A stretch of 64,000 nucleotides of DNA, taken from Calvatia gigantea (Eukaryota; Basidiomycota; Agaricomycetes; Agaricales; Lycoperdaceae). The position numbers and the translations under genes are program-made. The notes below the pieces were generated by a model. It saw only the letters and a list, made by a program, of their open reading frames with translations, was not told where the DNA came from and ran no database searches. The stretch is taken from assembly GCA_025093985.1 (NCBI GenBank), contig JACAAK010000010.1, positions 1,389,501 to 1,453,500 of the forward strand. The letters run 5' to 3'. Below, one piece after another: positions 26,029 to 35,187 of the stretch. How positions within the stretch are numbered: the stretch's first letter is position 1; each line of letters opens with the position of its first letter.

Positions 26029-27167
26029 ATGATCCCACAAACTAGAGACTCGGATGCAACCCTCACTGAAAACAATGTGTACACCACCCTCCACGACTAC
26101 GATGAAAAGCAACTCTACAGCCTCATGCATAAGGAGACAACGATAGCAGGCGGAAACTTAATTGGTGTTTTCCTCTCTGGCGCTGCTGTTACTTTGGGTG
26201 TTTCATCCATCTTGCTTTTATCCTCGAGGGAAGCATACTTAAGACGGTACTACTACTTCCTCTGCACCTATACTGTCATATTACCCTTACTTCTTGTTGC
26301 TGTTGAGATCATGGCATTCATCAATTGCAACTACAACACGATAGCCTTTTTCTGGTCATTTAGCAAAGCAAGAGAATATGGCTCTAGGATAGGTAGGGCC
26401 TCTTACACGATACAAATGCTGGTAGCTGTCTTAACAGACGGTCTCTTGGTACGTGCACCAATGCCTCAATACTCACCCCCCACGGCCCATTCTGACACTT
26501 CCTATCAAAGGCATGGAGGTGCTTCTTAGTCCAGAGAGTACTAGGCCGTGGCTCACCGAAGTGGTATGATTTATTCTGGGTCTTCCCAGCTTGTCTTTTT
26601 TTGTTGACAATCGGTACGAAGTAAAAAATGTGACTGGATGAGCATTTTGTTCACATTACCCGTAGCTTCGGGGGATCGTTGCTGTCATAACCGGGGACGA
26701 CACCAAAGCGGCCATTATGGCACTCGCAGTCCAACGTAGCTTTAAATATCCATGCAACACTTTTTATCACCACCCGACTCCTTCTCCACAGGCGGATGGT
26801 AAGAACATTTGTACAGAATAAAAAGCTGGCGTCGCGACACATCTACATTGTCGGGATCTTACTGGAGTCAGCAGCCGTAAATCTACCAATTACAATTGCT
26901 ACTGCTGTCGGGTGTGGAAATCGGGACACCCTTGAAAACATCCTGTCACCTATCTTTGCTGCAAGTCAGGTGAGTTAACTCTTTCTTGAGTGGTTTAATC
27001 TCCTCAACAACTTTTCCCTGCGTAGGTGCTTGCAGCGATTCTTATCATCCATCAAACAGCGCTGGGCAGAGTATTCAGCCAGCAAAAAGAGGCTGAGATC
27101 AGCAAGTTGATGGAAAAAGAGGGACGAGGAGCGCGATACTTCCGGAAACGTGAGGTCGACCATCCGA
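26029..27167 (+). pseudogene. 7TM membrane protein copy 5, frameshifted in exon 3
   Basis: Exon 1 (26029-26448, 140 codons) and exon 2 (26511-26613) are fully open with normal splice sites. Exon 3, starting near 26,670, has one extra G in a five-G run (CTTCGGGGGATC against CTTCGGGGATC in copy 1), a 9-bp deletion, and a second extra base near 26,727 (GCACTCGCAGTCC). The natural end is also lost: the expected ACC ATC TGA is ATC CGA, with a shifted frame. Motifs kept are SGAAVTLGVSS, AVLTDGLL, RRMVRTFVQNKKLAS and GILLESAAVNLP. Two of the changes are single-base insertions like those seen in housekeeping genes of this window, so part of the damage may be sequence error. Confidence 0.75.
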
Positions 27168-27744
27168 GGGACGGCCATCTCTGTGAACAGAAAATATCTG
27201 TAATGTCCAAAGTAGTGTGGTTTGGTCGCACTTACTCGACTGAGCTGGAGACGAGAATTAAGTTCCTTACGGAGGTCTTCCAATACCGCCCCCCATGGAC
27301 GGTAGGTAGTAATTATTCAGGTCGTCTTTCGCCTGGAAGGGAGTTCATTACATTGGGCCAGATTCTTTTATTGCTGTCCATGGAACCATTTAGGAAGGGT
27401 GCTCCCACCTCTCTCATGTTGAAATGAGCTACACATGAACTTTGACAGATGGTGGATTCAAAATGCGACACCTCAAATGTAGACCGAGTCCATCACTAAA
27501 TAGGGCCGGCTAACCTTGATGCTCACATTCCTAGATCCAAACAGTCCGCAACGGTGCCTCTGCGTACTGATTAACGCTCATTGAGCCAATCACTATGTGA
27601 CGGGGGATATCTCAGTCAATTTACGAGAACTAGCACTATCTCAAGATTCTTATCAAGCCTGCTGAAGTTGTGGCGACAATGGGGGTTATCACAACCATGT
27701 TGCAAGGATACCTTACGCCTTGCCAGTAGTGATCATATTCCTCC

Positions 27745-28113
27745 TATATATCTGAAGTGACACTGGAAGTGGGCGTCTTGCAGCACAGCACATTTATATT
27801 GTCAGTATCCTGCTGGAGTCAGCTGCGATAAACCTACCAGTCACAATTGCCGCCGGCGTTGGGTTTAGTAAATCTCTCGGAGGTGTCATGTTTCCGATCG
27901 CCACTGCAAGCCAGGTAATTTAACTCATTTTAGGGGTGGGGTCCGACCTCCCGACCTGCTGAACGACCTTTGTCTCGGTGCTTGCGGTGGTTCTCATTAT
28001 CCATCAAACGGTGTTGGGTAAAGTATTTACCTGGCAGAAAGAGGCTGAGATCAATAGGTTAGTAGAAACGAGGGAAGGTAGTGTTTCTGAAAGCGTGGAA
28101 TCGACGATCTGGG
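27745..28113 (+). pseudogene. 7TM copy 6, internally deleted remnant
   Basis: The TATA-like block (TATATATCTGAAG, 27745-27757) and leader are joined near 27,784 directly to the middle of exon 3, so exons 1, 2 and half of exon 3 are gone. The remnant reads HIYIVSILLESAAINLPV and on to FPIATASQ, with a donor at 27,915. The exon 4 acceptor is lost (TCG in place of TAG near 27,976) and the end reads ATC TGG rather than ATC TGA. It is the unit-C counterpart of copies 2 and 4. Confidence 0.85.
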
Positions 28114-28957
28114 GGAAGTTCGTCTGTATAACTGGGGAGTAACTATAATGTCCAAAGTAATGTAACCTGATTGTGCATACCTAGCTGAGCTGGAGCCTCC
28201 CACCCGGGCCGCTTACGTGGAACCTTCTAATACTTTTCCTTTGTCAAGAAGAAGTAATGATCCAGTTTCCTTTTCGACCAGAAGGGAATTTATTGTGTCG
28301 GACGTTTTGACTGCGGGAGGGCATAGCCCACGTCTAGCGAGGAAAAATTGGATAAAAAGAAGACCTCAATATCGTGGATTCCGGGAGACGAAGCCACATT
28401 CTAGACGAAGGAGAAAGTTTCGGAAACCAACCAAAACGACGGGAAGGTATCGCTTGGAACAAAGAAAAATTTCTTCTTTACCGTGACAAAATTGAAGAGA
28501 AGGGGGCCGTGGTCTCGGCTTCGCGCCGGTGCCCACTCCTGAATTCCAAGGTATATATCGGATTTGAATAGGCCCTACGGCAGATCGGGCTACCGGCAGC
28601 ATTTTGCACGAAATCCAGCAGCATCAACAGTTTCCTTGAACAACTTCAGTCAATCTCACTCTTGACGAGCACACAACATCGGTGGTGTCATCGTCCGTGG
28701 AGACTGTCGGGTTGACTGACTTGGCTACCTTGCTATAACCCAAGTGTCAAGTAATTGCTGGCGATTCCATGAAAGAATATCTACGGACAATTGTGGTTAT
28801 CAGAAATCCAAATGGTCAATGCTGCGTTCAAATAGTGGACATAATGAAAGAATCGTCGGATTAAGATAGATGTACTCTATGAGAAATACACCAATGAATT
28901 GAGTCTGACATCAATGCACCCCGAGGGAGCGCCCCCGGAGGCTCCCTCATTCTGATG
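28114..28957. repeat. distal flank of unit C and array boundary
   Basis: Repeat of the distal flank up to about 28,843 (GTGGACATAATGAAAG), after which unique sequence starts. A short G/C-rich palindrome-like stretch (GGGAGCGCCCCCGGAGGCTCCC) lies at about 28,925-28,946, just past the 3' end of the next minus-strand gene, and could serve in its 3' end formation. No gene. Confidence 0.5.
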
Positions 28958-30137
28958 TTAGTCGATGTCCCCTTCGGACCCCAGTTTCTGCGAGTCTTCC
29001 TCCTCCTCATACTGTTCAATAGCTATACACCAAAATATCCTTCCCCACGGAGTATCACCTCCCACCTGGGCATCCACCAGGATCCTTCCTTTCGCAACAG
29101 ACGAATCGGACTGGCTGTCCATCCCAATACCGCATCAAGTCAAAAGACAGGCCACCTGGAAGTCGTAATGAGAGGGACGGAGCGAACTCAATGAAGCCAT
29201 AACAAAAGTCGGTCGTTATGATATCAGACGGTCCAAAGACGACCTTTTGTCTGTTGGCTGCGTTGCTGAAGTAAGATCTGCGCGCCGCGGCATTCTCGAA
29301 ATGCACCTTTTCGGGTGCGGGACGGTGTGTTTTCTTGCGTTTGCCGGGCGTAACTTTCTTGACGGCGTTCTTAATAGTTTCAGATTTCTTCGAGCTTGAT
29401 GTCATATTTGACTTGTATGACGCGGAGGATGCGACGGAGGAAGCAGCAGAAGAAGAGTTGGACGATGGCATTTGGCCGCGAAGAGCTTTATAAAGTTCAG
29501 GAGTTGAGTCTGAGACGGATTTCGTTGACGGAAAGGCAGAGAATTTATTTTTAGATACAAGACACTCTCCGCTCGCCGAAGGTAGTGATGGACCGTTGTC
29601 ATGCAGTCGCTGGTGCATAAGATGAGGCATCGTGGAGACAAGAGGCGATAATGCCCAAGGCTTCGTATTAGACTGGAGGTCGTGTTCTAGAGTCGGATCA
29701 ACATAACTTCCAAAAGTCAGCCATTTGTCTCATATTAGCATGCAAAGGATTACTTCATGAACTTGAGCACTGCTCCTGTGCCCCATGGCAGCTTCAAAGG
29801 TCGATCAAAAGTATTTCCAAAAAGGATGTCGTCTGCAGAGTACGGTTTCAAGAACCTTCCTGTAATGGGTTGGGATTCGGGGGAGATAAAGGACAAAAAA
29901 TGATGACGCACCCCGGACCTGTATGCTCCATGTGATGCCTTGTCGATCTTCCCTTGAGAAATACTCGGACCCGCGAGCGTTCCCGTTCTCGTCAGGAAAA
30001 TCCTTAATGTGGGCCACAAGTTCGCCTTCGAACAAATCCGAGGATAACTTGTGGGATTTATTGGTGTTAACCAAAGTTGTCATGGGCACCATGCTTTCCA
30101 GAGAGGTGCCTGCCATAACACGAAGTTTCGGAGCCAT
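28958..30137 (-). CDS. DUF1769 (UPF0590-type) family protein
   Basis: Function unknown; this fungal family is conserved but not characterised biochemically. Minus-strand exons 30137-29912, 29859-29754, 29706-28958. Read literally the last exon stops at 29055 (327 aa). Ignoring one extra base in the run at 29061-29063 it continues as TPWGRIFWCIAIE and an acidic tail to TAA at 28958 (359 aa), which fits the family's hydrophobic C-terminal strand better. Recognised blocks: FEGELVAHIKDF (36-47), ITWSIQVRGRF (68-78), DDILFGNTFDRPLKLPWGTG (85-104), DPTLEHDLQ, PWALSPLVSTMPHL, a Ser/Lys-rich linker, and the C-terminal YFSNAANRQKVVFGPSD and DLMRYWDGQPVRFVCCERK segments. No signal peptide or membrane segment; likely soluble. 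Confidence 0.8.
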
Positions 30138-31999
30138 TCTTTGATCCTTGTCGAGGAGACCGAGTCAAGAGATAAGCAGGTGGGGGTGAGAATTAAAGAT
30201 CAAGTACAAGATAATGTACGTTCTCTGAAGAACTTGCTGCGGAAAAAAACCAAAATAGGCAGGAATAATTGATGTGCCCTGTACCAAAAGTGACCTGCTG
30301 ACTTCAGAACGCCACCAGTGATGGTAAACCCTCTACGGTAAACCGGCCAAGCAGGATACGAGCCAATGGGCGGTGCGAAACTAGGATAAAAAGACCGGAA
30401 TTGGCCAAAGACTGGAAGGTGGACCAGCTACGGGTTGGAAATAGCTGGGGTTTGATTGTGGAGAAGCGGTGACCCCGCCACCAACTTTGAGAAGCCTCGC
30501 ACATGACGTAGTGCGTCACGGGACCTTATTGACCCATTTCGGATCTCTGGCCCCTGTCTTGGTGGGCCAGCTGGTATTCATTCTCCGCGAGTACTAGCGG
30601 TGGGCTTTCTCTCTCCCTAGGGGATCAAGGAAACAAGTGTCATCCAATCTCTGTACATATTTCTGGAACGGTGTCAACCACTTCCACACCAACGTCGAGC
30701 TAGCTGATGCAGCCGGGACTGGCCAGGCGACAGCAACCCCTCACGTAAAAGGACACCAACGCGACGCGACCGGTTCAAATTTTCAAATAGAATGTAGGGT
30801 AGTCGTAAGATTTGTGGGTGAGACACACTCATTTTTTTAGCGTGTGTCCAATCTCTAGGCGTGTTGGTTGTTTCGGGGGTCCTTTACTTTTTCATCATAT
30901 ACTTAGCCCACAATAGCTCTAACGTGTTCATTCCGCCCCGACCGCAGCGCTCGATATCGGATTTCCAATGACCAGCAGAGTCGAATGCTGCGGAGACACG
31001 GGCGCACCTCGAGACAGATCTGACGATCTTGCAGGAATGCAAAAACGTCCCTTTTCCGTACTTGTCTGAATCCCGAGCTAACCATCTATTCTGGGCCAGC
31101 GACGCGTATTTAACAGTGAATAGAAAACATATCATCGGCTAGAAGGTCTCGAAGGTCGAAAAGATTTCTTTGTCTCTCCAAAAACCAGAATTTTGTATCC
31201 GGAAAAGAGTAGGAACTCATCGGTATCTTTATTTTTTCCCATCGACAAAAGAGACGCACTTGTAAACGTCGAGGTCGATTTTTAGACGTCCCCATGTGAT
31301 CCAACTTCGTACCGCGTACTTGTCCATCTGCTCTCACAGGGACCAAGCAGAAACCCCAAATCCCCTCATGGTTTGCTAGGATTGCTTCCCTATCATAGTT
31401 CTATTGAAGCGGAGATCCCTACACTCCGGATTCAACGACGAACTGTTCGTGATCCCCGTGCATACCTTCGCATCATACCGACCCTGCAGTTCCGACAGTG
31501 TTCAACACACTTGTCTCACAAACTCTCACAGATCAGGCTTTCTAATTATAAACGCACCCCCAAACCGTCAGAGACGAGAAGAAATCACCGCACCCCCGTG
31601 TCCCAGCTGTGCCACACTTGTTGCCATCATCCGAGAAGATCAGAAATCTGTCCAGCCGTCAGATCAACTTTATTGCACTACACTCGTTCATCTAATTCAA
31701 TCCCATATCGAAGAATAAGCTCAAAAGTTATCAAGAGAACTCTCGGAATTTAGCACTCACCGTATGTAGGTGTTGGGTCAGCGCAGTTGAGCTTCGAATA
31801 ATTGAGTTGTTGTCTGGATCCACCTCATGTGAGTCGCTCAGGTGGGCAAGCGAGTTTTTTTCCCGCTGTCTTCGCGAGTTCTGGGTGAGAATCAGCCCAA
31901 GCCTCTTTACAACCATTTCATTTCTGGCAGGGAATTGAGCTTTATGGCAGGCGGACAAGAATGTGAGTTCTTTCCTGGATTCTCGAGGGTGCGCCTCAG
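30138..31999. other. gene-poor stretch upstream of the DUF1769 gene
   Basis: Contains the minus-strand promoter of the DUF1769 gene. Several open frames of 60-140 codons occur on both strands (e.g. 31373-31753 plus, 32153-31731 minus), but none has recognisable motifs or a convincing exon structure. Confidence 0.4.
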
Positions 32000-32446
32000 T
32001 GGGACAGCTTCGACGTTCACGTTCCTGGAAACGAGACGCCGCTATTGTATGAACCCGTTTACATGGTACCTCTGGGACACGCCGCACGGAAGGCCGTATG
32101 GGACCTATCGTGCGCAGCAGGAAAGCAGTATGAAGGACTACAGCTCGAAGCATACGGGACCTGCCGAAAGATCAGCGAAAGATTTGAAGTGACCGTGAGC
32201 TCAAAGATGATCGGAAACGCGCTCATCACAGAGCTGGATACACAGGGTATTAGATCTGTGAACATAGATTTCTTCTTTCGGTGGTTTGGGGACAATCCCA
32301 AGCTAAAGCACTTGCCGTCATCCATCTGGATTCCGGATTGTCAGTCGTACATGTCTGGCTTGACAGAGGATTATTGCTGGACAACGAGTAAGGAAGTCCC
32401 TAAGCCAGTTCATAGGCTACGTGTAACACTACGACAGAGACATTAA
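32000..32446 (+). CDS. doubtful hypothetical ORF (possible 3' exon)
   Basis: An open frame from 32000 to the TAA at 32446, starting right after a CTCAG acceptor with a GTGAGT donor 37 nt upstream (intron 31963-31999). The translation starts WDSFDVHVPGNETPLLYEPV and has a balanced composition, unlike nearby noise frames. An in-frame ATG at 32045 would give 133 aa. I recognise no family, see no reliable upstream exon, and cannot exclude a chance frame or a gene relic. Confidence 0.25.
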   Translation, partial: WDSFDVHVPGNETPLLYEPVYMVPLGHAARKAVWDLSCAAGKQYEGLQLEAYGTCRKISERFEVTVSSKMIGNALITELDTQGIRSVNIDFFFRWFGDNPKLKHLPSSIWIPDCQSYMSGLTEDYCWTTSKEVPKPVHRLRVTLRQRH

Positions 32447-32738
32447 GGATAAATCACGAAAAGAACCGTCTCATAACGAGGTCTCAAAAGTCAACGACGA
32501 CAGTAGGCTGGAAAGAAACACTTCAGAAAAGAAAGCAACAACAATGCCCTAGGAAAACAGTATATATAGGCCCGTAAGGTATCGAAAAACTGGTAAAGAA
32601 AAAGCAAGGCGACCATGCATGCGAGTAGGAGAGCATAATCAAGAGCAAAAGAAGTTGGGAGAAGGGAGTAAGCAAAAGTTCAGAAATAAAAGAAATTGAA
32701 AGTTCAAATGCAAGGACCTAATAAGATAACCCTTTGGT

Positions 32739-34110
32739 CTATATGACCAGTGTCCAGATGCCCAAGGCGATTGCGAGCATGCTCGTGAGACCATAGGACG
32801 ATGATTTGACCGTCACTGCACCATTCGCAACTCCTGACTTCGCGAAACTGGTACCACATGCTGCATTAACCAGTGTCACCGAATTTTCATAGGTGGTTTT
32901 CAAGCCCGTTAGACCATCCGCTGCATCACCCTCGCCCAGTGCGTTGGCGTAGATATTGAGAACGGACTTTGAGCAAGCTGAGCATGTTAAACCTGTCGCC
33001 GTTTTGGGTAAACCGATCCCGAGAGGCAGTTGATAGAGGAACAGGTCCGCAGGGCTAGTATTGGCAACAGCGTTGATGTAGCAGTAGGTGTTGGATATTG
33101 GATCTGGTGCGCATGCAGCGTCATACATGACCCGATATGCGTTCAATGCTGTACCAGATGCCAGTGACAGAAATTGGAGTATTGATGGAAATGCATTGCA
33201 GTGCGGAGACAGGTACGGTTTTGTGGCGTTGAGCATCGGATTTAGTAGCACGACAGCACTTGAGACTCACCCGTCAAGGTTTCGGCGGCCAAAGTATTTC
33301 TGTCCTTCAGGTCCTCTGCACAAGCGGTTTTCAGCGCCGACGCGAACCATCCCATATTGGCTTCACATTGGTTGATCCCGGTGTTGGTATTACATGTACC
33401 CCAGATCAGAGTGTTCATGAGCGTCAGATTTGATTGAGCCTTGAGCCAATGGGTGAGAAGCTTTCCACATGACAGATGTGGATGTCATATCAAACTCACA
33501 TTGATGAACGCTGCAGATGTTTGTGACAGCAATGAGAAAGGACGACAAGGTCTGAATGCCGCTGATTGGGTCATGTTGGTGAAGAACGAGAGGCATGATA
33601 CACTGGAGAAGTTGAGGGTCAACTGTGGATCATAAGCCTGAGGGAAGGGTGTAGGAAGCGGCGGGGGAGCAGAGGGTATTGTAGGTACGGGTTGAGCAAC
33701 GTTCTTTAGTGAGGGAATCGGCGAAGCTACAGAAGTACTGGGGGCAACCTAATGACGGGGAAGGGAAGCTGTCTGTATCGCCGGGTTCAGGGATTGGGTG
33801 TCTTTTGTGTAGTTGCCAATCTTTGCCGTTTGTAAATGCTCGGGACCAATCTCTCGATGGCGAAGAGAAGATATCAAAAGCGGCAGGGTGCTGTGAGGTA
33901 TCGAGTGGAGGCAGTAATTAGGATGAGAATAGCAGGTACAATAAGGACAGCCCATCTGAACCGACGGCCCATGTGTCGTTTCCGTTCGTGAGAGGACATG
34001 GCATGGGACAAGGAAGGAGGGGAAAGAGTCGATGAAGAAGTATCCGTCGAGGCAGTACTAGCCAGCTGTTTTGAATTTGACGGCCGTGGTGATGGAGGTG
34101 GGGTGAACAT
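32739..34110 (-). CDS. signal-anchored DUF7729-type fungal protein, probably cell-surface
   Basis: Minus-strand exons 34110-33500, 33439-33271, 33148-32739; 395 aa if two extra bases (near 33,891 and 33,748) are ignored. Without that, the frame breaks after ITASTRYLT and again in the Ser/Pro linker. The N-terminus is a cytosolic Ser/Thr/Pro tail, then RRFRW and a signal-anchor helix (~53-67). Next come a linker ending LPTPFPQAYDPQLTLNFSS, a cysteine-containing domain with SCLSFFTNMTQSAAFRPCRP and WGTCNTN, a second Cys block (AACAPDP, TYCYINAV, LTCSACSKSV, AACGTSF), and a hydrophobic C-terminus (MLAIALGIWTLVI) that suggests a GPI anchor signal or second membrane segment. The family is common in fungi and has no known activity. 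Assignment rests on motif memory; a profile search would settle it. Confidence 0.77.
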
Positions 34111-35187
34111 TCTAAAGCAGTGGCAGGTTTTGCAAAGTTGGGTTGAAACAGTTATATCTGATGTGGATGTAAAGGAGCGTCACGAAAAAAAAGAGCGTAA
34201 AGGCGCAGCCTGGGAGAGGGGGGGGGGGTGAGGGGGGGTTGTTGTGGTTGAAGAATAAGAAAGCTCACCGTTAAGGGTGTTCCTAGGGCCTGCGGAAGTA
34301 TGTAGAAATGGCCGCTGAAGGTGGTTAGACGGGATGTCGAAGTGACATGCCAAGTCAGGTGCAGGCAGGCGCACGCCTGAGTATTTCCTCGGATTTCCTT
34401 TCCCAGCGCCCACGTGCGGATTACCCCGAACGCCTTCCGTCCCTGATCAGGCTTCCATCCCGCTTCCCCCCTGCCCCACCTTCGCTCCGCTCATCCTCTC
34501 TTCGAATGGCGTAACTGTATGAACCTTCCATAGCAGCCTTTCTATCTCGTGGGGGTTGTTTTTCTGCTTTAACAGCCCAGCACTTTTTCGTACCGCCATT
34601 GTCGCATCATATCCTGTTACGTCTCACTTGTCTATGACCCTGTCACCCTGAAGGCTGATTCAGCCCCTGTAGTCCTCGATTCGGCAAGGGTAGGTCTTCG
34701 TTGATGCGTCCCGTTCCTAGACAACTGTACACCGCACCGACGAGTTTGTGCAATATCTTCTCGGTATTATATTAAATTAAAAAAGTGTACTCTTCAATGC
34801 GATGTATTTTGCACTTCTGGAGTCAATAAAATTTTGGTATGACCTGTTCTCACAATCGATTCGTCGGTGTCGTGTGTAAAACCTCATCCATGTACATCAA
34901 CGTTCACAGCGTCTCTTGAACGGCACTAGCTTAAGGTTCCGAGAAGACAGAACATTTACGTTTGTGGAGCAGAATCGAACATGACATACGTTAATGATAA
35001 TTCTGTCGTATTGGCACTAACCAGAAGCGATTTCCGCGGTTACGAATGTTTTTTTTTGTGAAACTGGCTGGCGCGCGTGGTTTGGGGCATTTTCGCGCTT
35101 GGTAGTTTTGGTAATAAGATAAGATAAGATAGAGCGGTCTCGTTCGCTGAATACATAATCTGATTTCAGTGGCTGTGCAAGAAAATC
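34111..35187. promoter_or_regulatory. divergent intergenic region DUF7729 / PWP2
   Basis: About 1.08 kb between two genes transcribed away from each other, holding both promoters. A short poly-G/T stretch (GGGGGGGGGTGAGGGGGGG) lies near 34,220 on the DUF7729 side. No further gene. Confidence 0.5.
35118..35132 (+). promoter_or_regulatory. triple overlapping GATA site upstream of PWP2
   Basis: GATAAGATAAGATAG, three overlapping GATA cores, lies 56-70 bp before the PWP2 ATG. GATA zinc-finger factors (nitrogen, iron, light) recognise HGATAR in fungi; use of this site is inference. Confidence 0.4.

Larger units (their letters stand above)
5322..28843. repeat. tandem segmental triplication (PH 5' part + two 7TM genes + flank)
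   Basis: Three homologous segments lie head to tail: A (inside the PH gene to ~13,780), B (~13,781-21,245) and C (~21,246-28,843). Each runs PH 5' part (minus), PH upstream region, 7TM odd copy, 7TM even copy, then a shared distal flank that ends near GTCGTGGACATAA. The join of segment B enters the PH gene at the position matching 7117, that of C at the position matching 5322. The two duplications therefore used the same flank edge but different PH breakpoints. Similarity is visible by eye through introns and spacers as well as exons, so whole segments were copied. B and C share an inserted block that A lacks (see separate entries). Confidence 0.85.

Noticed and set aside
33842..33940. A 49-nt intron (GTACCT...CACAG) in the DUF7729 gene that would remove the frame break
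   Set aside because: It would delete the signal-anchor helix and the ITASTRYLT segment that runs into HPAAFD in the other frame; a single extra base is simpler. Not fully excluded.
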